Assembly (NCBI GenBank): GCA_029990175.1
Contig: JARKIP010000065.1
Span: forward strand, 24,406,501-24,470,500
Direction: 5' to 3'
DNA length: 64,000 nucleotides
Origin: Petunia secreta
Taxonomy: Eukaryota > Streptophyta > Magnoliopsida > Solanales > Solanaceae
Part shown: in pieces, positions 1 to 12,263 of the stretch
Numbering within the stretch: the stretch's first letter is position 1
Layout: every line of letters begins with the position of its first letter
The notes under the pieces: model-generated
Databases searched by the model: none
What the model was told of the DNA's origin: nothing
The model's input: only the letters and a program-made list of their open reading frames with translations
Made by a program: the position numbers and the translations under genes

Positions 1-510
1 CTCACTGGGGCATACAACTCCTTGTCATACATAGAGTAATTCAAGGAGGTTCCCTTCAATTTTTCACTAAAGTAGGCTATGGGTATGCCATCTTGCATTA
101 AAACACCACCAATTCCCACCCCGAGGCATCACATTCAACCTCAAATGTCTTTGTCGGAAATTGCAATAGAGGGGTGGTACTCAACCTACTTTTCAATTCT
201 TGGAAGGCCTTCTCTTGAGGCTCTCCCCACACAAACGGTTTGTCCTTTTTCACCAATTCGGTGAGTGAAGCGGCAATGGAGCTAAAGTCTTTCACAAATC
301 GTCTATAAAAACTAGCAAGACCATGAAAGCTCCTCACTTGAGTCACGGTAGTAGGAGTAGGCCAATCATGAATGGCCTCTACCTTGGACTCATCCACCTC
401 CACTCCTTGGGCACTCACAAAAAACCCAAGGAAGACAACCTTTTCCACACAAAAGGCACACTTTTTCAAATTGGCATAGAGCGTTTTGGCTCTTAGCACT
501 TCAAGAACTT
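1..510 (-). pseudogene. Element A pol fragment: RT C-terminal part and start of RNase H
   Basis: Minus-strand coding DNA picks up the RT of element A where element B cut it. The clearest open stretch is 98-499. It contains the RT thumb/connection signature ending in VVFLGFFVSAQGVEVDESK, then HGLASFYRRFVKDFSS and the RNase H opening FEVECDASG. The following bases to position 1 still encode the SEKLKGTSLNYS-type RNase H segment in another frame, so a frameshift lies near base 100. In Ty3/gypsy elements this region copies the RNA genome and degrades the RNA strand. The nearest relative in the window is the pol of element E (about 56,030-56,500). The rest of RNase H and the integrase lie outside the window. 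Confidence 0.9.
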
Positions 511-1315
511 TGTTAGCTTGGATAAGCTTGGAGTTTTGACTGATGACTGGGAAACGGATTCAAAGGACCTGTTCCTTTGAATCACTGTAGCAGAATAGAT
601 AATTCATGCAAAATCGTTTAATTGAGATATTATTATTTATCCTAAAACTGACGTATATCTTGATAATTATGCAGGTCTAAACGGATACGAAAAGATTGCA
701 TAACTAAGGGATAAAGGATTCGGATTCTCAAGAGAAGAATCCAATTAGGATTCAAAGTCAAGGGAGCTTTGGAATTCTAATTCATTGAGACTTATTGGTT
801 GGTGGAAGCTATAAAACGTGGAGACTATCAGCCATAGAAGTGTACACAAATACAGAGAGCATCGAGCAAAAGCTGAGAAGAATTATTAGCTTATTTGTGT
901 AATCAGTTAGCTACAGTAGAACTAAGTGAGAACCTGTTCCTTAGATTGAATCTTGTAAAAGTTCAAGTCTTAGTTCAATTGTAGTAAGCAAAAATCGAGT
1001 TGTAAACTTTCTGGTTCAAGTCGTGGACTTGACACAACTTCACTGATCGTGAGAAAGATTACTAAAGGATTAGAGTTAGTCCTAGGTTAGTAAGAGTGAG
1101 TCTTGTAACCAAGTGGGTCTTTTTACATAGTGAAGTTGAAATCCTACTTGAGAAATAGGTCGTGGTTTTTTGATCCCGTGTCTAGGGGTTTTTCCACGCT
1201 AATATCTGGTGTTCAATTACTTACAGTTTTAATTCCGCATATCGTAGAGTAAAGGAACACATTTTAAGGAACTGGTCCTTAAAACAGTAAGGTGGTGTAA
1301 TCGTGGGAAATAACA
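511..1315 (+). repeat. 5' LTR of element B
   Basis: 805 bp, TG...CA ends, matching the split 3' LTR (35,583-36,162 plus 43,116-43,341). Contains inverted repeats around GGACCTGTTCC (557-583, 11-bp arms) and GGAACTGGTCC (1262-1284, 9-bp arms), plus a TATA box. Confidence 0.95.
810..816 (+). promoter_or_regulatory. TATA box in the 5' LTR of B
   Basis: TATAAAA followed by CGTGGAGAC, placed mid-LTR as expected for the U3 promoter of a copia element. The matching copy in the 3' LTR lies near 35,883. Confidence 0.6.
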
Positions 1316-1317
1316 AT

Positions 1318-1329
1318 TGGTATCAGAGC
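1318..1329 (+). other. Primer binding site of B (initiator tRNA-Met)
   Basis: TGGTATCAGAGC, complementary to the 3' end of plant initiator tRNA-Met, two bases after the LTR end. Minus-strand DNA synthesis of the element would start here. Confidence 0.93.
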
Positions 1330-1364
1330 AGGTTATCCTTGAAAAGGCTAACACCTAGAATTAG

Positions 1365-3256
1365 ATGAGTACATCACGAGAGAACAGTGAGGGCCAGTCA
1401 ATGGTTAGAGCACCTTATTTCAATGGAAAATACTATTCATGGTGGAAAGAGAGGATGCGCGATCACCTTCAAGCAGAAGACTATGAATTGTGGGACATAG
1501 TAACTGAAGGTCCCATGATCCCAATGAAGAAGGATGCTGATGGGAAGGATGTTCCCAAAACCAGGAAGGAATGCAATGCTGAAGACATAAAGCAATGGGA
1601 AAAGAATGCAAAGGCTAGGAAGTGGCTGGTTGGTGGACTTAGTCCTGATGAATGCACTAGGATCAGAGGGTATGCCACTGCAAAGGAGATTTGGGATGCT
1701 CTGCAAGTTGCACACGAAGGAACAAGTCAGGTAAAAAGTCCAGAGGTACACATCTTTATGCTGAATATGAAAGCTTTAAAATGAAAGAAGAAGAATCAAT
1801 CTCTGAAATGTATACTAGATTTAATGCCATTGCTTCTGAACTTATCTCTTTGGGAAGGGTTTTAACTGTGGAAGATAGAGTAGAAAAGATTTTAACTAGG
1901 GTTCTTCCAGATTCTTGGGAGATCAAAGCTTGTGCTATCATTGAAAGTAAAGATTTAACCACTTTATCCTTAGATGAGCTTATAGGCAATCTAAAGACTT
2001 ATGAATTGAGGAAAAAGGTTAAAAACATAGGAGCACCAGTTAAAACTGAACCTAACCTAGCCTTGACTGCTGGTGATAAAATCATTGATGATAAGGAACT
2101 GGTCCTTATCGCTAAAAGTGTTCAGAAATATTTGAATAAGAAAAGGGAAATTAGTGGACAGGGTAGGTCTACTAACATGAAACAGGCTGGAGAATGCCAC
2201 AAATGTGGATGCTCGGAGCACTACATCAGCAAATGTCCAATTATGGAAGGAGAATGAAGGAAGAAATTCATTGATGAAAGGAAGAAGTCTAGGGAACAGG
2301 TCCATAAGAGAAGTGGAAATCCCAAAGCGTTGGTTACAGGATGGCAAGACAGTGAAGACGAAATAACTGATGACGATCTGGATGAGGATCTTGCTCTAAT
2401 GGCACTTGGAGATTCAGAAAATGAAGAGGATCCTGAGGTATTTGTTTCTAAACTCAAAGAAGATGTAAAAAGCATGTCTAGAGAAAAGTTGGTTAAAGTA
2501 TTCCATATTGTGCTAAATGAATTTAAAACTCTAAGGGATGATAATCACCAACTGCATGATAAAGTTGACTGTTTAGAAAGAGAATGCAAAGAGGAAATAA
2601 TTAAAAATGATTTTCTGGAAAGGAAGATTAGCATGCTTGAGGAACAGGTCCTCACACTTGAAACAACTGCTCAGGAAGTAGAAAATGTTAAAACAGTTGT
2701 AAAAGGTAAAGGTATTGCTAATTCTCATCAGATCATTGTTGAAGAGAAACTGAAAGACACAGTTGACGAACTGTGTAAGAAAGATGAAAAGATAAGATCT
2801 TTAGAAGAAGACTTGGTTAAAACAAAAATGAAATTAAGAAAAACTGTAGAATGGAACAAGTCTTCTGAAGCGCTAGAATGGTTACAGGAAAATCATAGTA
2901 GTAACAGGAAAGGTATTGGATTCATGAAAGCACAGAGTTCATCCAAATGGAATCCAAAGAGTAAGTACTTATCATTTCCTGAAAACTGGCTATGCACTCA
3001 CTGTGGGAACACTGGTCACCGAAAAGAAAATTGTCAATCTTTAAAAAGGGCTGCCCAGAGGAACAGGTCCTATAAACCTGTTCAAAATCCTGTGAAACAG
3101 AAGAATAGGTCCTACAAACCTGTTCAACATTCTGTAAAAAGAGAAAATGTTCACACAAAGAAACCATTACCATTCTGGGCTAGGAGAGATTTGATTCATC
3201 CTTTTTCAAAAGGAAAGGAACCCAAACTAGTTTGGGTTCTTAAGACTAACCCCTAG
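1365..3256 (+). pseudogene. Element B gag (capsid/nucleocapsid), Sirevirus type
   Basis: Starts at the ATG at 1365, 36 bp after the primer site. The N-terminal part has the copia gag signature (WWKERMRDHLQAEDYELWDI). Reading shifts frame near 1735 in a run of A bases and continues in a second frame. That frame has a CX2CX4HX4C zinc knuckle (CHKCGCSEHYISKC, about 2193-2237), an in-frame TGA at 2255-2257, a long coiled-coil-like charged segment (about 2440-2900) and a second knuckle (CTHCGNTGHRKENC, about 2995-3037). It ends in VWVLKTNP and a TAG at 3254-3256. Two knuckles and an extended gag C-terminus fit the Sirevirus lineage. The protein would package the RNA in virus-like particles; this copy is broken by one frameshift and one stop. 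Confidence 0.9.
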
Positions 3257-5109
3257 TTTTCTTTTGCAGGCTAGAGTGAAGGAGACAAACCACAAATGGT
3301 ACATGGACAGTGGTTGCTCAAGACATATGACAGGGCATAAGGAACTGTTCCTTTCACTCTCAGCCTTCCAAGGAGGAAATGTTTCCTTCGGTAATGGTAA
3401 GAAAGGGGAAATTATTGGAATTGGAAAGGTAGGTAGGGTCTGATTCACACTGTATAGATAATGTATTTCTAGTAGATGGGCTGAAGCATTGCTTATTGAG
3501 CATATCTCAATTGTGTGACAAAGGTAATAATGTTAATTTCTCATCTACTGGATGCACTGTGACTAATCAAGCTTCTGGAGAGGTTATTTTGCAGGGAAAC
3601 AGACATGGAAACATCTACAAAGTAGACTTGCTGACATTATCTGATGGAAGCTTGAGCTGCTTAAGTGTGGTGCAAAATGATCCCCTCCTATGGCACAAAA
3701 GACTAGGACATGCTAGTCTTTCACAATTGAACAAACTTGTGTCAAAGGACTTGGTGATAGGTCTTCCTAACATCAGGTTTAATGAAGAAAAAGTATGTGA
3801 AGCATGTGCCAGGGGGAAGCAGGTAAAATCCTCCTTCAAATCGAAGAAACAGGTAAGTACCACTAAACCTTTGGAACTGGTCCATATGGATTTATGTGGT
3901 CCTATGAGAACAATGAGTCGTGGAGGTAAGAAGTATGTTATGGTATTGGTGGATGATTACTCCAGATTTACACGGACTATATTTCTTGCATCTAAAGAAG
4001 AAGCATTTAATGCATTTTCAATCTTTGCTAAGAAAGCTCAAAGAACTCTAGATAACCATATTGTTGCCATTAGGTCAGATCATGGAACTGAATTTGAAAA
4101 TCATATGTTTTCCAATTTTTGTAATGAAAAAGACATTAATCATAATTTTTCCTCACCTAGAACTCCACAACAAAATGGTGTAGTGGAAAGGAAAAATAGG
4201 ACTCTAGAAGAAATGGCAAGGACTATGTTGATATCTGGAAATCTTCCACAGAACTTTTGGGCTGAGGCTATTAATACTGCATGCTACATAATAAATAGAT
4301 GTATGACAAGACCTTTAATAGAAAAGACCCCATATGAATTACTTAAAGGAAGAAAACCAAATATTTCTCATCTTAGGGCTTTTGGTTGCAAATGCTTCAT
4401 ACACAACAATGGAAAGGATGCCTTAGGAAAATTTAATCCTAGAAGTGATGAGGGAATATTTGTTGGTTATTCTTTAAATAGTAAATCTTACAGGGTGTTT
4501 AACAAGAAAACATTGAAAATTGAAGAAAGCATGCATGTTAAATTTGATGAAGCTGACAGTCTCACTCAAGAACAGGTACAGGAGGGTGAAGAAATTGGAA
4601 TGCTGAAAGAGTTTGAACTTAATCCACAAATGCTGATTCTGGATATGAGAAGTGAACTGCAAGGAACTGTTCCTCAGGACAGAACTGAGAAGAGTAGCGC
4701 TGAAACAGGGGGAACAAGTATTGGTTCCACCTCACAAATTGGAAATACTACTCTATCAGGAACTATTCCTCAGCAGAGGACTTCTGACAATGGATTGACA
4801 CCCAAGCCTTTCAAGTATCAAAGGTCACATCCTGTGGATCAAATAATCTCAGATAAGGCTGCCGGAGTTCAAACTAGATCAGCAGTCAAGAATCACAATC
4901 TGTGTGCCTTTAGTGCCTTCTTATCTCTTGTTAAACCTAAAAATATGAAAGAAGCACTAAATGATGCAGATTGGATTAATGCTATGCAGGAAGAACTGAA
5001 TCAATTTCAAAGGAGTCAAGTTTGGCATCTGGAACCCAAGCCAAGGAACAGGTCCATAATTGGAACAAATGGGTTTTCAGAAACAAACTTGATGAGGATG
5101 GCATGGTAA
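3257..5109 (+). pseudogene. Element B pol part 1: protease, GAG-pre-integrase, integrase, start of RT
   Basis: The protease motif WYMDSGCSRHMTG is at about 3297-3335. A frameshift near 3440 moves reading to the frame that stays open from 3496. Next come the GAG-pre-integrase segment (LLWHKRLGHASL, about 3684-3720) and its Cys residues. The integrase core follows, with all three acidic residues: D (MDLCGP, 3889-3891), D (RSDHGTEF, 4078-4080) and E (NGVVERKN, 4186-4188). The last two are separated by 35 residues, the classical spacing. The open frame stops at 5109, where the RT begins in another frame. Integrase before RT marks Ty1/copia. The integrase looks intact in sequence, but the polyprotein cannot be translated through the frame changes. 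Confidence 0.92.
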
Positions 5110-5580
5110 CAAGAAACAAGGCCAGGCTAGTCGTTCAGGTATATAGTCAAGAGGAGGGCATCGACTATGATGAGACTTTTGCTCCAGTTGCAAGACTGGA
5201 AGCAACAAGACTTCTTATAGCCTTTGCTACATGGAATTTACTCTACATTAAAATGGATGTTAAGAGTGCGTTTCTGAATGGTTACTTGAAAGAAGAAGTG
5301 TATGTCAAGCAACCTCCAGGTTTTGAAAGTGAACAGTTCCCTGAACATGTGTACAAGTTAGACAAGGCCTTGTATGAGCTCAAGCAGGCACCAAGAGCAT
5401 GGTATGAGAGGCTATCAAAATTTATACTCCAACATGGATACAAGAGAGGTAAAATTGATAGTACTTTGTTCTTAAAAGAAAAAGGTAAGGATCTCTTAAT
5501 TGTTAAAATCTATGTAGATGATATAATTTTTGGTGCCACTTGTGAAAATTTAAGTAAGGAATTTGCAAACTTGATGGGGA
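5022..5580 (+). pseudogene. Element B reverse transcriptase, N-terminal two thirds, cut by element C
   Basis: Continues pol in a new frame after a frameshift near 5060-5100. Copia RT landmarks are present: YDETFAPVARLEATRLLIA, KMDVKSAFLNG, VYVKQPPGFE, LYELKQAPRAWYERL and the catalytic YVDDIIFGAT (about 5509-5538). The reading is severed at the target site of element C (GTGAA at 5581-5585) and resumes at 16,229. The catalytic YVDD is intact, so the loss of function comes from C and from the frameshifts. Removing C in thought rejoins the same gene; the joined product is not written here. Confidence 0.93.
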
Positions 5581-5585
5581 GTGAA

Positions 5586-8142
5586 TGTCACGACCCAAAT
5601 TTCCAAGGGCTCGTGATGGCACCTAAACAACATTTGCCTAGGCGAACCAATGAAACAAGATGCGGAAAAGAACAATAATGTGAAAAGATCATAAATGGAT
5701 ATATAAATATAAAAGGGTGAAGTCCAAAAGAATATATCCACAAAAGAATTGGAGCATTCTAAGAGTGACTCAATAAAGTATGAATATACATCAAAGAAAT
5801 CTGAGTCCTATCTCTAAGTGACTCCGGCGGTATGCCACCACGGTCTGTGTGGTCGGCTCACCTCAATCAAAAGTCTCAGAAGCCTCGGGAACCGCTAACG
5901 TCCGGGCTGCTGACTGGATGAAGGACCTGCGCACGTAGCAGAGTAAGTTATGAGCCGAAGCCCAGTAAGATCATCGACAGGCCCGCTAAGGTACCCTTGC
6001 GGGACAAGTCGCTACATGCATCATAAGCAACAACATACTATAGTAATCATACAATAAAGTAGTGAAATCACAAATAGATGTAACACATTCCATACACACA
6101 AGTAGTAACCAGAAGTCTCAAGGATTATGCCCATCCAACGTAAGGCATAGGTCAACTCAGCGGCGGTTTGGAGGTCCAATCTCTACTCCCGTGCCGACTA
6201 ACCTAGACCTACGATGGACTAGCAACACCACTACTAAGTATCAACCATATACCGTGACCCGAAGTCACTATCACAATCATGAATAAGTAGATCAACGACC
6301 CGTAGTCGTTGGATCATCTCAAATCTGTCTACGATCGCACCACACCCCCTGTCAAGTGCGTCGTATCTCAATAAATCAAGTGACCACACCACACCCCCTG
6401 TCAAGTGTGTCACATCTCAAAGATCAAGTGTCCACACCACACCCCCTGTCAAGTGTGACACATCTCATAGTATAGGCGACACCACACCCCCTGTCAAGTG
6501 TCCCTCTAACAGTATTAATATCCACGACATTAATAACAATAACAGAAATAATAACAGAAATATTAATAACGATAATATTTCACAGTCACCGTAACCCAGG
6601 TTGGTTATGCTAGCTGAACGTAAGGCGAAGGTTAACCCGACCACCGTTTGGGGGTACAATCCCTACTCCCATGTCGTCCAACCCAAGGTTACGTATAGAC
6701 AGCACTACCCAACCCGGCACGTGAACAAATCAAGTGCCAATATCGTACAAAAGCCGGCAAAATCCTCGGCAAGACATTTATCATGACATGCCGGCAACAC
6801 CCTCGGCCATGTCCCAAGTTCTTGCTATCTAAGCATGGCGTAGAAAGCGTTACTACGATATAAATTTAAGCTACCTCGACGTAGCATTTAGACCGGCACA
6901 TACCTCGGTCGAGTCACAATTATAGCTATTTAAGCCTATAGGCATCCTAGGGTAAAAATTACCAAAATGCCCCCGGGTAGGGCCGAGCCCTAAATTTACA
7001 AAATGTACTTTTTCGGACTCCCCACGCTCCCGTGAGTCCAAAAGTACACTTAGATTCCACATGCGAGCCTTGCTCGATGTCTTTCCCCAATTCTTAAGAA
7101 TCTAGGGTTCTAACCCATTTCCAAGAATCAACCCTTTGATTCTTGTGTTAATCAACATAAAGATGGATTGAAAGGGCTTACCTTAAGTGTAAGTATGATT
7201 GGGTCTTCAAGAAATACCCAAAAATCGCCTCAAGAGCTCACCAAATGATTTTTATAAGTTATGAACCGAAATGGCCCGAAATGGCCTTTTTATAGCAGTT
7301 TTTTTTTTGCCTCTGTAACAGCTTCTTTTGAAAAAATCATAACTTTTGATAGGAATGTCCAAATGACCTGAAACCGGTGCCATTAGTACCATGTTTTGAG
7401 GTTTTCCTAATTCCTTACGGATTGGCCGACAAATCAGCTTTTATCCGGCTATTTGCGCCAAAACAGAACAGAAAAGTCGCACCAGATTTTCTACTGTTTT
7501 AGGGGTAAAACGGGACCCTACGAAGCTCGGAATGATCCCAAATTTTGCACACAAGCCATAAAATACTTGGGTGACATGCTCGTCAAGACGGAACTCAATT
7601 CGGACCTCCAGAACTTAAAAAGTGGGTCCCACGGCAAAGGTTCAATTTTCGACTTTCGCCAAAACAGCAAAATTTAACCAAACGACCTCGGAATCCAGTT
7701 CCGAAAGTTGCTACAAGTCACAAATGACTATACGAACCTAGCGAAACTTTCGGATCTCTCATCGGAGCTCATTTGCTCAAATCGAGCTCGGAAACCTCTT
7801 TTAACTCTTTTAAACTTCCGAAACGGGGACTTTATCAAAAGTCCCATCAAACGAGGTCCGTTTTCAATTTTGAAGGTTGCTACATATCATAAATGACGAG
7901 ACGGACCTAACGGTGCGCTCGGATTTTCTATCGGGGTTCGTTTACTGAAAACGACCTATTGAAACCCCAAATTCCTTTCCGGAATTTCATAAACGGATCC
8001 TTTTCTCGAAAACCTATCAAACGGACTCCGTTTCGACTCAGATTTCACAGACGGGTCATAAATGACCTAACGGAGCTTTTGGGACTATCGACACGCAAAT
8101 CGAGGTCCCGGATCCCGTAACGACTATTTGAGGGTCGTTACA
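5586..8142 (-). repeat. 3' LTR of element C
   Basis: 2,557 bp. It lacks 253 bp present in the other LTR (14,728-14,980), with CAAT at the deletion joint (6917-6920), plus a smaller gap of about 23 bp. A TATA-like TATAAAAAGG on the minus strand lies at about 7286-7296. Confidence 0.93.
6338..6500 (+). repeat. Short tandem repeats in the 3' LTR of C
   Basis: CACCACACCCCCTGTCAAGTG occurs four times, starting at 6338, 6387, 6435 and 6480 (periods 49, 48 and 45 bp), with related spacers. The same array is in the other LTR at about 14,145-14,307. Confidence 0.85.
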
Positions 8143-8267
8143 TTCTACCCCACTTAGACTCTCGGCCGTCCTCGGACGAGCCTAAGTCTAAGGTAGGATC
8201 CACACACTAGCCACGGAGCTGGCACGGATTTCGAGGACCCCTCGGTACCACCCGAAATCAATAAAAC
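8143..8267 (-). other. 3' untranslated strip and polypurine tract of C
   Basis: On the minus strand AAGTGGGGTAGAA lies immediately upstream of the 3' LTR (8143-8155). This is the expected primer for plus-strand synthesis. No other feature is seen in this short strip. Confidence 0.75.
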
Positions 8268-11200
8268 TTATAAATGCAAATTCAGGCTTAGAAAATACAA
8301 GGATTTCATACCTGAATCATCGAACAAGCGCGGATGCCTCTCACGCATCTCGGACTCAAGCTCCCAAGTGGCCTCGGCAATGGAGTGATGCCCCCACTGA
8401 ACTCTCACAAGCGGGATCACCTTCGATTTCATCTTACGGACCTCTCTAGCCACAATAGCAATAGGCTCCTCCGAATAAGCTAAGTCGCCATCTACCTCCA
8501 CGGAAGCCATATCGATCACATGAGACAGATCGTGAACATACTTCCGGAGCATGGACACATGGAACACCGGATGAACAGACAGAGAGGGAGGCAAAGCCAG
8601 TCTATAAGCAACGGCGCCAATGCGCTCCAATATCTCAAAAGGCCCAATGAACCTAGGACTGAGCTTGCCTTTCTTCCCAAATCTCATAACACCCTTCATG
8701 GGCGACACTCTGAGGAATATCCGGTCCCCAACCATGAACTCAAGATCTCTCCGCCTCCGATCTACATACGATATCTGCCGGCTCTGAGCCGTGCGGAGTC
8801 GATCCTGAATAACCCGGACCTTATCTAAGGTCTGCTGCACCAAATCGGGCCCCAACACCTGGACCTCACCAGACTCGAACCAACCGATAGGCGAGCGACA
8901 TCTCCGACCATACAATGCCTCAAACGGAGCCATCTGGATAGAAGCCTGATAGCTATTATTATACGCAAACTCTGCTAGCGGCAAATGGCTATCCCAATGG
9001 CCTCCAAAATCAATACCACACGCCCTCAACATATCCTCGAGGATCTGAATGGTCCGCTTAGACTGGCCATCAGTCTGCGGGTGAAATGCAGTGCTGAGAT
9101 CGACCCGACTACCCAGCTCTCTCTGAAAAGATCTCCAAAACTGAGCTGTGAACTGAGCACTTCGGTCAGAAATGATAGAAACAGGAGCACCATGTAATCT
9201 CACAATCTGCTCAATGAAGATACGAGCCAGACGCTCCGAGGTATAAGTAGTCCTCACTGGAATGAAGTGAGCCGACTTCGTCAGTCGATCAACTACTACC
9301 CACACCGAATCATGCTTACCCACGGTCAGCGGCAAACCAACTACGAAATCCATAGTGATCTGCTCCCACTTCCACTCGGGAATGGGCATAGACTGGGTCA
9401 CCCCGGCTGGCCTCCGGTGCTCATACTTCACCTGCTGGCAATTCAAACACCGAGATACATAATCAGCAACATCCCTCTTCATCCCTTTCCACCAATACAG
9501 CTCTTGAAGATCATGATACATCTTCGCAGTACCTGGATGAATGGAATATCTCGAACTGTGAGCCTCTGCCAAAATCATCTGCCTCAGCTCCACAATGGCT
9601 GGAACACATACCCGGCCGTTAAGCCGCAAAGCACCATCATCACCAATCACGAACGAGGACACTCCCCCACTCAGGACCCTGTCCCGGAGATCTCTCAGAT
9701 AAGGATCCTCGAACTGCCTTTCCCGAATCTGGGAAGCTAAAGACGACTGAGACCCCACATATGCAAGCACCCGGCCTGGAACAGAATCATCAAACCGAAC
9801 CCCACTAATGGACAAAGCCTGCAACTCACGGGCCAACGGCCTCATATCAGCATCAAGATAGGCGAGGCTACCCATGGACTTCCTACTCAAGGCATCGGCT
9901 ACAACATTAGCCTTTCCGGGATGATACCGGATAAAAAGATCATAATCCTTCAGCAGCTCTAACAAGCGGCGCTGTCTCTCGTTCAAGTCCTTCTGAGTGA
10001 ACAAGTACTGGAGACTCTTATGATCGGTGAATATCTCACATGGCTCGCCATAAAGATAGTGCCTCCACAACTTCAGTGCAAACACGACAGCTAACAGCTC
10101 CAAATCATGGACTGGATAATTCTTCTCATGGACCTTCAGCTGTCTCGAGGCATAAGCTATCACCTTACTCTCCTGCATCAGAACGCTACCCAGGCCAACA
10201 CCCGAAGCATCACAATATACGGTGAATCCCCCGGATCCACTAGGCAAGGCCAACACTGGCGCTGAAGTCAACAGAGTCTTAAGCTTCTGAAAGCTAGACT
10301 CACAGGCATCGGACCACAGGAAAGGAACATTCTTCTGGGTCAACTTCGCCAGAGGTGCTGAAATAGAAGAAAACCCCTCGACGAACCGCCGATAATAACC
10401 CGCCAAGCCTAAGAAACTCCGAATCTCTGTAGGAGAAGTAGGCCTAGGCCAACTCTGAACGGCCTCTATCTTCTTCGGATCAACACACACCCCATCCTTG
10501 GTCACCACGTGACCTAGGAAAGATACAGAACTGAGCCAAAATTCACACTTGGAGAATTTGGCATACAACTGCTGATCCCTCAGAGTCCGAAGAACAACTC
10601 TCAAATGCTGCTCATGCTCCTCCCTGCTCCTCGAATAAACCAAGATATCATCGATAAACACAATGACGAAGGAGTCAAGGTAGGCCTTGAACACTCGGTT
10701 CATCAGATCCATGAAAGCAGCTGGGGCATTCGTAAGCCCGAAAGGCATCACCAGAAACTCATAGTGGCCATATCGGGTACGAAAAGCAGTCTTGGAAACG
10801 TCCTCGGACCGAATCCTCAACTGATGATACCCCGACCTCAAATCAATCTTCGAGAAGAAGGTAGCACCCTGAAGCTGATCAAACAAATCATCAATACGCG
10901 ACAAAGGATACCTATTCTTGATAGTAACCTTATTCAGCTGCCGGTAATCAATACACATCCGCATAGAGCCATCCTTCTTCTTCACAAATAATACCGGGGC
11001 ACCCCATGGAGACACACTGGGCCTAATGAAGCCCTTATCGAGAAAATCCTAAATTTGCTCCTTCAGCTCCCTCAACTCAACAGGAGCCATGCGATACGGG
11101 GGAATAGATTTAGGCTGAGTGCCTGGCAATAGATCAATGCAAAACTCTATCTCCCGCATAGGCGGCAAACCCGACAAATCATCAGGAAACACATCCAGAT

Positions 11201-12263
11201 ACTCACAAACAACCGGAACTCTATCAAGGGATAACTCCTCTGCCCGGACATCCCGAACTGAAGCAATATATCCTTCGCACCCACTAGATATCATCCTCTG
11301 CGCCTCCAAGAAAGAAATGATCCTACTCTTCGGAGAAGGCCTGGAACCTCTCCATACAACCCGAGACTCACCCTCTGCCCCGATCGTCACGGACTTGGCA
11401 TGGCAATCCAAAGTCGCATGACAGGAAGCCAGCCAATCCATGCCCATAATGACATCGAAATCAGACATATCGAGCAGCATCAGGTCCACTAAGGACTCTA
11501 CACCACAGATGGAGATCATACACTGCCGACAACCCCTATCTACACATATAGAAGACCCGACAGGGGTGGCAACCATAAAGGGATCATCTAAGAAGACCAG
11601 ATCCCTACATAAGCAAGGGGCAAATCCCGGCGACACATACGAATAGGTAGACCCCGGATCAATAAGAGCATAAGCATCGCGGCCACAGACAGAAATAATA
11701 CCTGTGATGACATCATTGGATGCCTCAGCATCCTGACGAGTCATAGCATAGACCTGCGCCGAGCCTCCTGAACCCGGAGCTCTCTGAGACTGCTGTCTAG
11801 GAGGAATCTGAGAAACGGGCCTGGCGGCCTGAGGACCAGATGGTACCATAGCTGCGGATCCCTGGCGACCTGATGAAACATAAGGGCAACTCCTGACATA
11901 GTGCTCTGGAGACCCACACTCAAAACATCCATCACCTCTACCTCCTCTACCGCCTCTACCACCTCTGCCATGACCGCCTCCAGACGAACACCTCCCATGA
12001 TGCCTCTGATGGCACCTCCCGCACTGCGGCGGACCAGACTGCGAAGAGCAACCCCGCCTCTGGGATGACTGAGGCCTCGGGGTGTCTGAAAAAAATATCC
12101 TAGGCAGGCAAAGCAGCAGCCTGGGGCCTAGACTGAGAACGGCCCTGATGACCCTGACCCCTCTGAGCGGATCCACTATACCCACCAGACTGACGCGATC
12201 TCTTGGCCGCCCTCTCCGCGTCAGCCCTGGCGAAGATATCCTCCATCCGCCGCGCCACATCAA
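8268..12263 (-). pseudogene. Element C gag end and pol: zinc knuckle, protease, RT, RNase H, integrase, chromodomain-like tail
   Basis: One frame runs from 12,263 to 8,268, broken by a single TAG at 11,049-11,051. In order: zinc knuckle CFECGSPEHYVRSC; protease loop LIDPGSTYSYVS; RT with CIDYRQLNKVTIKNRYPLSR and catalytic FIDDILVYS (about 10,640); RNase H (VYCDASGVGLGSVLMQES, TDHKSLQYLF, ADALSRK); integrase with an HHCC zinc finger and core. In the core, the aspartates in MDFVVGLP and SDRSAQF are present. The third catalytic position, 35 residues after the second, is Lys (codon 9057-9059) where the family has Glu. The C-terminus (VHPVFHVSMLRKYV, then EEPIAIVAREVRKMKSK) resembles the chromodomain-like tail of Tekay elements, thought to guide integration into heterochromatin. 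Confidence 0.92.

Noticed and set aside
1..510. Possible endogenous pararetrovirus (caulimovirid) RT fragment
   Set aside because: The rest of the same gene at 43,347-48,099 has an LTR, a tRNA-iMet primer site and chromovirus gag and protease; no movement protein is present.
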